Positions 7,442 through 16,037 of a stretch of DNA of 64,000 nt are shown here, one piece after another. Below the pieces are notes generated by a model. That model did not search any database. It was not told the DNA's origin and saw only the letters and a list, made by a program, of their open reading frames with translations. This DNA is from Rhodoplanes azumiensis (GTDB lineage Bacteria; Pseudomonadota; Alphaproteobacteria; Rhizobiales; Xanthobacteraceae). The position numbers and the translations under genes were made by a program. The stretch's first letter is position 1. The number at the start of each line of letters is the position of its first letter. The stretch spans positions 1 to 64,000 of the forward strand of contig NZ_JBHUIW010000028.1 of assembly GCF_042682915.1 (NCBI RefSeq), in the 5' to 3' direction.

Positions 7442-8845
7442 TCACCTCCCTGCCTTCGCGGGCGCGTAGAGCGGGTCGTCCGCGTCGGTCTCGCCCTCGG
7501 TCAAAGCGATGGTGCGCTCGGAGACGCGGCCCGGATGCACCCGGGCGGCCAGCACGGCCGACACCAGGAACAGCGCGGCCTCGAGCGCGAAGACGGTGGC
7601 GTAGGCTGCGACGGGCGAGCCGAGCAGGGCGCGGGCGACGTCGCTCGCCAGCGTCCCGACGAAGCCGCCGACCCCGAACGAGATCGCCTGGGCGGCGCCC
7701 CACAGGCCCATGCGCACGCCCTCGCGGTGCTCGCGGCCTTGGCTCGCCAGCCCCATCATCGAGCCGATGGCGGCGACCGCGTAGGCGCCGTTGGTGACGC
7801 CGAGCATGAACACGCAGGCGCGCAGCGGCCAGCCGGGGCCGACGAAGGCGCCGAGCGCGAGGCTCGCGAGCGCCACGGCCGAGGCGATGCAGCCGCCGAT
7901 GCACCACGCCCGCATCGAGGCGAGCGCCCGACCGAAGCGGCCCGTGCCGGCGATGCCGACCGTCACCATGCCGATCAGCACGCCCGAGTGCTGGACGCCG
8001 GAGAGCTTGGTCGAATCGCCCGGCGTGAAGCCGAACACGGTGCCGGCGAACGGCTCCAGGATCAGATCCTGGGCGCTGTAGGCGAGCATCGAGATCAGCA
8101 CGAAGACGGCGAAGCGGCGCGCCTCGGGCTCGGCCCAGACCTGGGCCAGCGCCTCGCGGAACGGCACCTTTCGGGTGTCCTCGCCGCGGCCCGCGGCCGC
8201 GGGCGTGGTCGCGGCGCGAGGATCGCCCTCGACGCCCCAGACGGCCAGCACCGAGACGACGACGGCGATCGCCGACACGCTGGTCGCGACCGTGACGAGG
8301 CGGGCCGGCGAGAACGGATCGAGCAGATGGCCGGCGCCGCCCGCCGTGACGATGAAGCCGACGATCATCATCACCCAGACGATGGTGGCGGCGGCGGCGC
8401 GGCGGTCCGGATCGACGCGCTTGGCGAGCAGAACGAGGAGCGAGGTGCCGGCCGCGCCGACCCCGATGCCGATGCCGACGAAGGCGAGCGCCGCGATCGC
8501 GACGCCGAGCGCCACGCTGGTGCCGAGCATCGCCGTGCCCATCGCGGCGGCGGCGCCCGACAGCGCGAGCGTCGCCATGCCGCCGAGGATCCACGGCGTG
8601 GCGCGGCCGCCCGAGTCGGAGCCGTGGCCCCAGCGCGGCCGCAGCACCTGCACGGCGTAATGGATGGCGACGAGCGCGCCGGGCAGCATCGCCGGCAGGG
8701 CGAACTCGACCACCATCACGCGGTTGAGCGTCGAGGTGGTCAGCACCACGATCGCGCCGAGCGCCGTCTGCACGAGGCCGAGCCGGACGATCCCGACGAT
8801 ACCGAGCGGTGTCGCGCCCGCTGCGAGGTGCGCGGTCGGGCTCAT
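7442..8845 (-). CDS. PucC/BCH2-family membrane carrier
   Basis: Membrane protein of the PucC family, a branch of the major facilitator fold, with about twelve membrane segments in 467 residues. STLNRVMVVEFALPAMLPGALVA near the N terminus is split here as STLNRVMVVEF and ALPAMLPGALVA; this is the family signature also seen in the second PucC-type protein of the window at 21340-22779. Family members help to assemble light-harvesting complexes or deliver bacteriochlorophyll. Its ATG overlaps the bchG stop (ATGA, 8842-8845), so the two are translationally coupled. It is the member usually found between bchG and bchP; the exact substrate is not known. Confidence 0.9.
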   Translation of the reverse strand: MSPTAHLAAGATPLGIVGIVRLGLVQTALGAIVVLTTSTLNRVMVVEFALPAMLPGALVAIHYAVQVLRPRWGHGSDSGGRATPWILGGMATLALSGAAAAMGTAMLGTSVALGVAIAALAFVGIGIGVGAAGTSLLVLLAKRVDPDRRAAAATIVWVMMIVGFIVTAGGAGHLLDPFSPARLVTVATSVSAIAVVVSVLAVWGVEGDPRAATTPAAAGRGEDTRKVPFREALAQVWAEPEARRFAVFVLISMLAYSAQDLILEPFAGTVFGFTPGDSTKLSGVQHSGVLIGMVTVGIAGTGRFGRALASMRAWCIGGCIASAVALASLALGAFVGPGWPLRACVFMLGVTNGAYAVAAIGSMMGLASQGREHREGVRMGLWGAAQAISFGVGGFVGTLASDVARALLGSPVAAYATVFALEAALFLVSAVLAARVHPGRVSERTIALTEGETDADDPLYAPAKAGR

Positions 8846-9762
8846 GCCGGGACTCCGAGGCTCGCGAGCGCGACGGCGCTCGTCATCATGCCGGCGACGT
8901 AGAGCGTGACGCCGAGGCCGCTGAACCACGTCGCCTTGGCGATCGGCGCGCGCAGGAAGCGCACCGCGAGCCCGCCCTGCGCGACGAGCAGCGCGGCGAC
9001 GATCGCGGCCTGGATCGGCTTGCCCCAGCCGACCAGCAGGGCGATGACGATCACCTGCGGCACCGCCATGACGATGCAGGCGAGGCGGGCGGCGGCGTCG
9101 ACGCCGAGCTGCACGGGCAGCGAGCGCACGCCGGTGCGGATGTCGCCCTCGATCGACTTGAAGTCGTTGAGCGTCATGATTCCGTGCGCGCCGACGCTGT
9201 ACAGGACGGCGAGCGTCACGATTCGCCAGTCGGGCAGGCCGCCGATCATCACGGCGGCGCCCGTGAACCACGCGAAGCCTTCGTAGGTGATGGCGCAGGC
9301 GGCGTTGCCCCACCAGCCGTTCTGCTTCAGCCGAACCGGCGGCGCGCTGTAGAGCCAGGCCAGCACCAGGCCGACCGCGGCGGCGCCCAGCACCCAGGCG
9401 CCGAGCTGGCTCGCCAGCGCCAGCGACATCCCGGTCCAGAGAATCGCGAGATAGAGGCCCCAGCGGCCCGGGATGCGGCCGGACGGGATCGGCCGGTGCG
9501 GTTCGTTGATGGCGTCGACATGGCGATCGAACCAGTCGTTGACGACCTGGCTCGTCGCCACCAGCAGCGGCCCGCACAGCACGATGCCGGCCACCACCAC
9601 GGGCCAGCGCGGCCCGAGCGGCAGCCCGGACGAGACGACGCCGCAGGCGAACGCCCACATGGGCGGGAACCAGGTGATCGGCTTCAGCAGCTCGAGCACG
9701 GCGGACGGGGCCGGCACCTGCATGGTCGTCGTCACGCTCATCCCGGGGCGCTCACTCTTCAC
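8842..9762 (-). CDS. bchG: Bacteriochlorophyll synthase BchG
   Basis: UbiA-type prenyltransferase that joins geranylgeranyl or phytyl diphosphate to bacteriochlorophyllide a in the membrane. The 306-residue length is normal. The first Asp-rich motif is seen as NDWFDRHVDAINEPHRPIPSG, here noted in parts as NDWFDRHVD and INEPHRPIPSG; the second is in NDFKSIEGDIRTGVRSLPV. Seven to nine hydrophobic segments follow the family pattern. The start overlaps the stop of the upstream ppsR by four bases (9759-9762), and its own stop overlaps the next start, so ppsR-bchG-PucC-like-bchP form one tight minus-strand block. Confidence 0.96.
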   Translation of the reverse strand: MKSERPGMSVTTTMQVPAPSAVLELLKPITWFPPMWAFACGVVSSGLPLGPRWPVVVAGIVLCGPLLVATSQVVNDWFDRHVDAINEPHRPIPSGRIPGRWGLYLAILWTGMSLALASQLGAWVLGAAAVGLVLAWLYSAPPVRLKQNGWWGNAACAITYEGFAWFTGAAVMIGGLPDWRIVTLAVLYSVGAHGIMTLNDFKSIEGDIRTGVRSLPVQLGVDAAARLACIVMAVPQVIVIALLVGWGKPIQAAIVAALLVAQGGLAVRFLRAPIAKATWFSGLGVTLYVAGMMTSAVALASLGVPA

Positions 9763-11180
9763 TCTTCGGTTTCACCGTGGTCGCCGGCGTCGGCGAGGCC
9801 GTAGCGGCGCAGCTTCACGTAGAGGCTCTGGCGCGACAGGCCGAGCATCTCGGCCGCCGAGGCGCGGTTGTTGCCGGTCAGCTCGAGCGCCGCCTCGATG
9901 CACAGGCGCTCGACCACGTCGGTCGCCTCGCGCACCAGCTCCTTGAGCGACACCCGCCCGACCAGCTCGGTGAGCTGATCGACCGAGCGCGGCATCTCGC
10001 GGCCGGCGCGCGCGTCGGTCGGCAGGCGGCGGCCGACATTGCGGACCGTGAAGCCGTAGAAGGGCTCCGCCCCGTTGGCGACGGCGGCGGCCGAGATCTC
10101 GACCTCGGCCTGGGCGCCGAGCTCGCCGCGCAGCGTCGTCGCGAACAGCCGCACCGAGCCGATCTGGCGCAGATTGGCGACCAGCACGTTGAGGTCGACG
10201 CCGGAGCGGCCGAGCCAGCGCTCGAGCGACTCGCCGCGCGCCTGCTCCTCGCTGGCGAGCTGGGCGAGGTCCAGGAAGGCCGGGTTGGCCGCGAGCAGAC
10301 GGCCGTCGCGGTCGGTGACGACGATGCCGTCCGGGGCGTGCTCGAAGAAGCGCAGCAGCTTCGCCCGGCTCTCGGTGCCGGCACCGGCGCCGTCGCGCTC
10401 CGGCAGCGACAGGCGGACCAGGAACAGCGAGGCGTTCTCCTGTCGGAACAGCGAGGCGGAGACGAACACGGTGCGGCCGGAGTCGACCAGGCGGGCGCGC
10501 GTCGAGTCGGAGCGGCCGGCCGAGCGGACGCCGGCGAGCAGTGCCTGGATGGCCGGCACGGTGTCGGGCTCGAATGCCTCGAGGAACGGGCGGCCGATGA
10601 TGCGGCGGCCGAGATCCCCGAAGGTCTGGGCGGCGGCCGGATTCGCCTCGACCACCCGCTGCGACGAGGTGTCGACGATCAGCACCGGCTCGGGCGACAT
10701 CTGGAACAGGAGCCGGTAGCGGGTCTCGGCGTGGCGCAAGCGCGTGTAGTCGCGCTCCATCGATTGCTGCGCCTCGACGAGCCGTTGCTGCAGCTCGGCG
10801 ACCGGGCGCAGGTCGCGGCCGACCGCGACCAGCGGGCCGGACGCCAGCCGGATCGCCGAATAGAGAATCGGCACGTCCATGCCGCGGGTGGAGGGATGAT
10901 TGACCTGGCGGCGCGGGGTCGCCTTGTCGCCTGCCTCGCGCAGCAGCGCCTCGACCTTGGGACGACTCTCCGTCGTCACCGTGTCGGCGAAGGTCTGGCC
11001 GAGCAGCGGGCCGTGACCCTCGAGGGCGGACCGCAGCTCCGGGCTCTGGCAGGCCATGTCGCGGATGATGCCGTTGTCGCCGACCACCAGCGCAACGTCC
11101 GCCGCGGCCGCGACGAGGGTCGCCGCCGCCTTCACGTCCAGCTCGCCCAACGACTCTATCGGCGCTCTGAAGCCGTTCAC
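9759..11180 (-). CDS. ppsR: PpsR/CrtJ-type photosynthesis repressor with redox Cys (PpsR1-like)
   Basis: Second PpsR/CrtJ protein, with PAS domains, a Gln-rich linker and a C-terminal Fis-type helix-turn-helix (LGLSRQSLYVKLRRYGL). Unlike the paralogue at 3737-5107, it has a Cys at the start of the helix-turn-helix (ERLCIEAALEL), the position whose oxidation controls DNA binding in Rhodobacter CrtJ/PpsR. The GTG at 11180 is chosen because AAGGA lies 11 bases upstream; a GTG at 11210 would add ten residues. It sits between aerR/ppaA and bchG, the same order as crtJ and aerR in Rhodobacter, and would respond to redox and to AerR. Confidence 0.92.
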   Translation of the reverse strand: MNGFRAPIESLGELDVKAAATLVAAAADVALVVGDNGIIRDMACQSPELRSALEGHGPLLGQTFADTVTTESRPKVEALLREAGDKATPRRQVNHPSTRGMDVPILYSAIRLASGPLVAVGRDLRPVAELQQRLVEAQQSMERDYTRLRHAETRYRLLFQMSPEPVLIVDTSSQRVVEANPAAAQTFGDLGRRIIGRPFLEAFEPDTVPAIQALLAGVRSAGRSDSTRARLVDSGRTVFVSASLFRQENASLFLVRLSLPERDGAGAGTESRAKLLRFFEHAPDGIVVTDRDGRLLAANPAFLDLAQLASEEQARGESLERWLGRSGVDLNVLVANLRQIGSVRLFATTLRGELGAQAEVEISAAAVANGAEPFYGFTVRNVGRRLPTDARAGREMPRSVDQLTELVGRVSLKELVREATDVVERLCIEAALELTGNNRASAAEMLGLSRQSLYVKLRRYGLADAGDHGETEE

Positions 11181-11246
11181 GTGCGACCAAGTCCTTTTTC
11201 GAGCCGTCACCGGCCCGCCATCGTCCTGGTCGGCGCGTGGCGTCGA

Positions 11247-12182
11247 TCACGGACGATGGGCGAGCGCGGCGACGAGATTCTGGGCCTGAATGGGGGCCTG
11301 GCGAGCGTCGACCGCGACCGCGTCGGCCCCGACCCGGGCGACATAGTCCGGGTGATCGACGAAGACGCGACCGCCGACCAACACGCCGACCGAGCGGTTG
11401 CAGGACTCGCGGCGAACCGTCTGGATGCAGGCGGCGAGCGCCTCCAGACGGGACTCGCAGCTCAACGAGAAGCCCACCACGGCGAACCATTCGTTGCGGA
11501 CCATGGCGGCGAGGTCGGCGCGGGCCGGAACCGGCGCGTCCCAGACGAGCCAGCCGGCGCGGCGGAAGAACTCCGCCACCATGGCGATGCCGAAGGTGTG
11601 CTGCTCGCCGGGCGCCGGGACGAGGAGCACCGGCAGGCCTTCCTGCAGGTGCTCGACCTCGCTGTGGAACGAGGCGCTGAACTCGCGCAGCACGCGATGG
11701 AGCCGCCACAGGCCGAGCGTGACCTGGGTGAAGTCGCAGGTGTCGTCGGTCCACATCTCGCCGAGACGCCGGGCGGTCGGCGCCAGCACGTCGAGATAGA
11801 CGCGCTCGACCGGCATGCCGCGCGCCAGCACGGCCTCGACGAAGCCGAGCGCGCCGGCGTCGTCGCCGGCCAGCACCCGGTCGGTCAGCTCGGCGACCTC
11901 GTCCGCGTCCAGTGCGGTGCCCGGCATCGGCAGCTCGTCACAGGTGCAGGCGTGGGCGAGCACGAGCTTCGGGACGATGTGGTGCTCGACGGCGCGGTTG
12001 ACCGGTGTCGCCACCGCGGAGGAGGACCACGGCGGCTCGCTGCGGTGCGCCTCGCTGCGGTGTGCCTCGCTGCGGTGAACGTCGCCCACGGCGATCCGTT
12101 CGGCGGCGCGGCCGTCGCCAGGATAGCCGCTCGTTCTGACCCACCAATCCCTCGCCGCCACCTGGGGTCTCGCTTCGGCCAT
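11247..12182 (-). CDS. aerR: AerR/PpaA-type cobalamin-binding antirepressor
   Basis: Regulator that binds vitamin B12 and modulates CrtJ/PpsR. The 311-residue protein has a variable N terminus, a helical bundle (about 110-190) with WTDD near a later Trp, then a Rossmann-like B12 domain (about 195-305). GEQHTFG carries the likely axial His; SLSC and VLVGGR follow. The N terminus contains three tandem Arg-Ser-Glu-Ala-His units from the 15-bp repeat at 12034-12078. The ATG at 12182 follows AGAGG by seven bases. It lies directly upstream of ppsR on the same strand and divergent from bchF, matching aerR-crtJ in Rhodobacter. Confidence 0.88.
   Translation of the reverse strand: MAEARPQVAARDWWVRTSGYPGDGRAAERIAVGDVHRSEAHRSEAHRSEPPWSSSAVATPVNRAVEHHIVPKLVLAHACTCDELPMPGTALDADEVAELTDRVLAGDDAGALGFVEAVLARGMPVERVYLDVLAPTARRLGEMWTDDTCDFTQVTLGLWRLHRVLREFSASFHSEVEHLQEGLPVLLVPAPGEQHTFGIAMVAEFFRRAGWLVWDAPVPARADLAAMVRNEWFAVVGFSLSCESRLEALAACIQTVRRESCNRSVGVLVGGRVFVDHPDYVARVGADAVAVDARQAPIQAQNLVAALAHRP
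12034..12078. repeat. 15-bp tandem repeat, three units, inside aerR
   Basis: Three nearly identical 15-base units (G-G/C-CTCGCTGCGGTG plus one variable base) lie in the 5' part of aerR. On the coding strand they give the pentapeptide RSEAH repeated, in the non-conserved part before the B12-binding domain. The unit differs in sequence from the other 15-bp arrays of the window but has the same length, so it keeps the reading frame whatever the copy number. Confidence 0.85.
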
Positions 12183-12250
12183 AGCTACGCCTCTCAACCA
12201 GTTAAAGCCCGCGGGGATGAACAGTCAAGTTTAGTTTACGTACAGAATTG

Positions 12251-12279
12251 TTGACACCACCAGGGAAGCATCTTAGGCT
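12251..12279 (+). promoter_or_regulatory. Sigma-70-type promoter upstream of bchF
   Basis: A perfect TTGACA (12251-12256), a 17-base spacer and TAGGCT (12274-12279) are seen. Transcription would start near 12286 and run into bchF. This is read by eye from the consensus. Confidence 0.5.
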
Positions 12280-12422
12280 GCCTTCACGATGGCACGCGCA
12301 AGGAGCGGCGCGATGCAAAAGGGTGACTCAGAGGGGGTGGTCTCGTCTGCATGTTGCGCAACGCAAGATGCGGCAGGCCGCGGCGCTGCGGGAGATTCAT
12401 CGCACCATCCGGCGTCCCGCCC

Positions 12423-12439
12423 GTCAAGGGCGGTTGACA
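12423..12439. promoter_or_regulatory. Candidate PpsR operator overlapping a -35 box before bchF
   Basis: GTCA-N8-TGAC is perfect here and sits within a TGT-N12-ACA-type frame starting at 12422 (first base C instead of T). The right half is part of TTGACA at 12434-12439, so a bound PpsR would cover the -35 box, the arrangement known for CrtJ/PpsR-repressed bch promoters. The same inner palindrome is found upstream of ppsR at 5346-5361. A clear -10 for this second TTGACA was not found. Confidence 0.4.
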
Positions 12440-12483
12440 GTCCGTGTCATTACCGATTGTCGGACAACTCGGGTTCTGATCGG

Positions 12484-13002
12484 ATGCAGGTTTCCTCCGA
12501 TGCAGCGCCGGCGGCGGTGTCCGTCGGGCTTTACACGCCCGAGGAGCGCGTCCGCCGCGACGCCTCGCCGTGGACGCTGGTGCAGGGCATCCTCGCCCCG
12601 CTGCAATTCCTCGTCTTCCTGGTCAGCCTCGGGCTGGTGCTGCGCTTTCTCGCCACCGGCGAGGGCTATGTCGCAGCCACGGCCTCGGTCGTGATCAAGA
12701 CGATCGTGCTCTACGTCATCATGGTCACGGGCTCGATCTGGGAGAAGGTGGTCTTCGGCAAGTATCTGTTCGCGCGCCCCTTCTTCTGGGAGGACGTGTT
12801 CAGCATGCTGGTGCTGGCGCTGCACACCGCCTATCTGGTCGCCGTCGCGGTCGGGGCCGACGTGGCCACCCAGATGACGCTGGCGCTCGCCGCCTACGCC
12901 TCCTACGTCGTCAACGCGACCCAGTTCGTCCTCAAGCTGCGGGCCGCCCGCAAGCAGCAGGAGGCGATGGACGCCGCCGCCCTCGCCGGAGCGGCGCAAT
13001 GA
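12484..13002 (+). CDS. bchF: 3-vinyl bacteriochlorophyllide hydratase BchF
   Basis: Hydrates the C3 vinyl group of the chlorin/bacteriochlorin ring on the way to bacteriochlorophyll a. The 172-residue membrane-associated protein begins MQVSSDAAPAAVSVGLYTPEER; in parts, the conserved stretch is LYTPEERVRRDASPWT followed by a hydrophobic helix and IWEKVVFGKYLF and FFWEDVFSMLVLALHTAYL. The ATG at 12484 fits the family; the open frame extends upstream to 12289 but that part shows no family similarity. It is the first gene of the rightward operon and its stop overlaps the bchN start (ATGA). Confidence 0.95.
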   Translation: MQVSSDAAPAAVSVGLYTPEERVRRDASPWTLVQGILAPLQFLVFLVSLGLVLRFLATGEGYVAATASVVIKTIVLYVIMVTGSIWEKVVFGKYLFARPFFWEDVFSMLVLALHTAYLVAVAVGADVATQMTLALAAYASYVVNATQFVLKLRAARKQQEAMDAAALAGAAQ

Positions 13003-14294
13003 ACGCCATCGTTCCGCCCGTCGCTTCGCCGTCCGCCGAGCTCGGCTGCACCGATGCCCCGGTGCTCTACGAGCGCGGCCAGCGCGAGGTGTTCTGCGGG
13101 CTCACCGGCATCGTCTGGCTGCACCGCAAGATCCAGGACGCGTTCTTCCTGGTGGTCGGCTCGCGCACCTGCGCGCATCTCCTACAGTCGGCCGCCGGCG
13201 TGATGATCTTCGCCGAGCCGCGCTTCGCCACCGCCGTGATCGAGGAGCGCGACCTCGCCGGGCTCGCCGACGCCAATGCCGAGCTCGACCGGGTGGTGAC
13301 CCGGCTGATCGAGCGCCGGCCCGACATCAAGCTCCTGTTCCTGGTCGGCTCGTGCCCGTCCGAGGTGATCAAGCTCGACCTTCTCCGCGCGGCGGAGCGG
13401 CTCTCGGAGGCCTTCGCCCCGCGGGTGCGGATCCTGTCGTGGTCGGGCAGCGGCATCGAGACGACCTTCACGCAGGGCGAGGACGCCTGCCTCGCCGCGC
13501 TGGTGCCGCAGATGCCGGCCGCCGCCGCGGATGCTGCTCCTTCGTTGCTCGTGGTCGGGGCGCTCGCCGAGGTGGTCGAGGACCAGTTCGTCCGTTTGTT
13601 CGCCGAACTCGGCATCGCGCGCGTGCGCTTCTTCCCGCCGCGCCGCTCCGACGACCTGCCGCCGATCGGGCCGAACACCAGGCTGCTGCTCGCGCAGCCC
13701 TTCCTGGCCGAGACGGCGCGTCTTCTCGAGAAGCGCGGCGCGCAGCGCCTGCCGGCGCCGTTCCCGTTCGGCGTCGAGGGCACGACCGGTTGGATCGGCG
13801 CCGCCGCGAAGGCCTTCGGGGTCGACGCCACGCACCTCGAGGCCGTCGTCGCGCCGCGCGCCGAGCGGGCCCGCGTCGCGCTCGCGCGCCAGCGCGAGAA
13901 GCTCGCGGGCAAGAGCATCTTCTTCTTTCCCGACTCGCAGCTCGAGGTGCCGCTCGCCCGGTTCGCGGCGCGCGAGCTCGGCATGCGGCTCGTCGAGGTC
14001 GGCACGCCCTATCTGCATCGGGGCCATCTCGCCGCGGAGCTGGCGCTGCTGCCGGCCGGCACGGTGCTCTCCGAGGGCCAGGACGTCGACAAGCAGCTCG
14101 ATCGGGCGCGTGCGGCGCGGCCAGACCTCACGGTGTGCGGGCTCGGCCTCGCCAATCCGCTGGAGGCCGAGGGCCTCGCGACCAAGTGGTCGATCGAGCT
14201 TCTGTTCACCCCGGTGCACGGCTTCGAGCAGGCGGCCGACTTGGCCGAGCTGTTCGCGCGGCCGCTGGTCCGCCGCGGCCGGCTGAAAGTTTGA
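12999..14294 (+). CDS. bchN: Light-independent protochlorophyllide reductase subunit N
   Basis: Nitrogenase-like subunit that, with BchB, forms the catalytic part of dark-operative protochlorophyllide reductase and binds one 4Fe-4S cluster. The 431-residue length is normal. Cys residues in VFCGLTG, RTCAHLL and VGSCPSEVIKLDL are the expected cluster ligands. It starts by ATGA overlap with bchF and is followed by bchB after 33 bases. BchL, the electron donor, is encoded further down the same operon, so all three subunits are made from one transcript. Confidence 0.97.
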   Translation: MNAIVPPVASPSAELGCTDAPVLYERGQREVFCGLTGIVWLHRKIQDAFFLVVGSRTCAHLLQSAAGVMIFAEPRFATAVIEERDLAGLADANAELDRVVTRLIERRPDIKLLFLVGSCPSEVIKLDLLRAAERLSEAFAPRVRILSWSGSGIETTFTQGEDACLAALVPQMPAAAADAAPSLLVVGALAEVVEDQFVRLFAELGIARVRFFPPRRSDDLPPIGPNTRLLLAQPFLAETARLLEKRGAQRLPAPFPFGVEGTTGWIGAAAKAFGVDATHLEAVVAPRAERARVALARQREKLAGKSIFFFPDSQLEVPLARFAARELGMRLVEVGTPYLHRGHLAAELALLPAGTVLSEGQDVDKQLDRARAARPDLTVCGLGLANPLEAEGLATKWSIELLFTPVHGFEQAADLAELFARPLVRRGRLKV

Positions 14295-14327
14295 GGGAGC
14301 AAGGTGTGAGGAGGACGGTGTAGCAGC

Positions 14328-16037
14328 ATGCAGCTCACGGTGTGGACCTACGAGGCTCCTCCGCATGTCGGCGCGATGCGCATCGCCGCCGCCATGGAGG
14401 GCGTCCATTACGTGCTGCATGCGCCGCAGGGCGACACCTATGCCGACCTGCTCTTCACCATGATCGAACGCGCCCGGAAGCGTCCGCCCGTCACCTACAC
14501 GACCTTCCAGGCCCGTGATCTCGGCGGCGACACCGCCGAGCTGTTCAAGACCTCCGTGAAGGAGGCGTACGAGCGGTTCCGTCCGCAGGCCCTGATGGTC
14601 GGGGCGTCCTGCACGGCCGAGCTGATCCAGGACGACCCGGGCGGTCTCGCCCAGGCGCTCGGGCTGCCGGTCCCGGTGGTGCCGCTCGAGCTGCCCGCGT
14701 ACCAGCGCAAGGAGAACTGGGGTGCGGCCGAGACCTTCTACCGTCTCGTCCGGACCCTCGCCGGTCCGTCCGTGCCGCCGCCCGGCTCCAAGCGGCCGCC
14801 ACGGGCGCCGGAACAGGCTCCCCGCTGCAACATCCTCGGGCCGACCGCGCTCGGCTTCCGACACCGCGACGACGTTCACGAGGTCACCGGTCTGCTCCAC
14901 CGGCTCGGCATCGTCGTGAACGTCGTCGCGCCCCTCGGCGCCAGCCCGGCCGACCTCGCCCGCCTCGGCGAGGCCGACTTCAACGTCGTGCTCTATCCCG
15001 AGACCGGCTATCAGGCGGCGCAGTGGCTGGAGCGCAGCTTCGGCCAGAAGTCCACCAAGGTCGTGCCGATCGGCCACGGCGCGACCTGCGACTTCGTCCG
15101 CGAGGTCGCGGCGCTGGCCGGCGTCGATCCCGCACCGGTGCTCGCCGACACGCGCAGCCGCGCGCCCTGGTATGCCCGCTCGGTCGACTCGACCTATCTC
15201 ACCGGCAAGCGCGTCTTCGTCTTCGGCGACGCGACGCATGCGATCGCGGCCGCCCGCATCGCGGCGGAAGAGCTCGGCTTCGAGGTCGTCGGGCTCGGCA
15301 CCTACTCGCGCGAGTTCGCCCGCGAGGTGCGGGCCGCGGCGGCGAAATACGGCGTCGAGCCGCTGATCACCGACGACTATCTGGACGTCGAGGAGAAGAT
15401 CGCGGCCGCCCATCCCGAGCTGGTGCTCGGCACCCAGATGGAGCGCCACACGGCGAAGCGCCTCGGCGTGCCCTGTGCCGTCATCTCGGCGCCCGTGCAC
15501 GTGCAGGACTTCCCGGCCCGCTATTCGCCCCAGATGGGCTTCGAGGGCGCGAACGTGCTGTTCGACACCTTCGTGCACCCGCTGATGATGGGGCTGGAGG
15601 AGCATCTCCTGCAGATGTTCCGCGAGGACTTCGAGTTCCACGCCGACGCCGCGCCCTCGCATCTCGGCTCGCACGGTGCCGCCGCGGCGCGTGCCGAAGC
15701 GCCGTCCGTCGCCGCGACGTCCACCCTCGCAGCCGCCCCCGCGGCCATCGCCGACTCGGTCCTCGCCGCGCCGGTGCTCGAAACGGCCGCCGCCGTCGCG
15801 GCGCCGGTTCTCGACCCTGTTTCCCCGGTCCCGTCCGCAGACGGCGGGCCGGTATCGCCGCCCCCGGCACCACCCCCGATTCGCTGGGCCGCCGACGCCG
15901 AGAAGGAACTGCACAAGATTCCCTTCTTCGTGCGCGGAAAAGCCCGCCGCAACACCGAGCGCTTCGCGCAGGATCGCGGCCTGTCCCTGATCACAGTCGA
16001 GACGTTGTATGATGCGAAAGCGTACTTCGCCCGCTGA
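14328..16037 (+). CDS. bchB: Light-independent protochlorophyllide reductase subunit B
   Basis: Catalytic partner of BchN that contributes to the 4Fe-4S cluster (one ligand is Asp in this family) and binds protochlorophyllide. At 569 residues it is somewhat longer than usual. The nitrogenase-like body covers about 1-440, with GASCTAELIQDDPGGLA. Residues of about 444-517 form an Ala/Pro/Val-rich low-complexity linker, followed by the conserved C-terminal PCP_red segment (518-569, KELHKIPFFVRGKARRNTER in parts). The stop lies 29 bases inside bchH, so the two genes overlap. Confidence 0.97.
   Translation: MQLTVWTYEAPPHVGAMRIAAAMEGVHYVLHAPQGDTYADLLFTMIERARKRPPVTYTTFQARDLGGDTAELFKTSVKEAYERFRPQALMVGASCTAELIQDDPGGLAQALGLPVPVVPLELPAYQRKENWGAAETFYRLVRTLAGPSVPPPGSKRPPRAPEQAPRCNILGPTALGFRHRDDVHEVTGLLHRLGIVVNVVAPLGASPADLARLGEADFNVVLYPETGYQAAQWLERSFGQKSTKVVPIGHGATCDFVREVAALAGVDPAPVLADTRSRAPWYARSVDSTYLTGKRVFVFGDATHAIAAARIAAEELGFEVVGLGTYSREFAREVRAAAAKYGVEPLITDDYLDVEEKIAAAHPELVLGTQMERHTAKRLGVPCAVISAPVHVQDFPARYSPQMGFEGANVLFDTFVHPLMMGLEEHLLQMFREDFEFHADAAPSHLGSHGAAAARAEAPSVAATSTLAAAPAAIADSVLAAPVLETAAAVAAPVLDPVSPVPSADGGPVSPPPAPPPIRWAADAEKELHKIPFFVRGKARRNTERFAQDRGLSLITVETLYDAKAYFAR

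Larger units (their letters stand above)
12183..12483. promoter_or_regulatory. Divergent control region aerR / bchF
   Basis: These 301 bases separate the leftward aerR-ppsR-bchG-bchP block from the rightward bchF superoperon. The part next to aerR (12200-12260) is AT-rich. Two -35-like TTGACA boxes point right, at 12251-12256 and 12434-12439. The first is followed by TAGGCT after 17 bases. The second overlaps a PpsR-like palindrome. If the first promoter is used, bchF has a leader of about 200 bases. The palindrome TTGTC-G-GACAA occurs at about 12457-12467. Confidence 0.6.

Noticed and set aside
12289..12483. Longer bchF starting at 12289
   Set aside because: The added 65 residues do not resemble BchF and the region carries promoter-like motifs; start 12484 fits the family.
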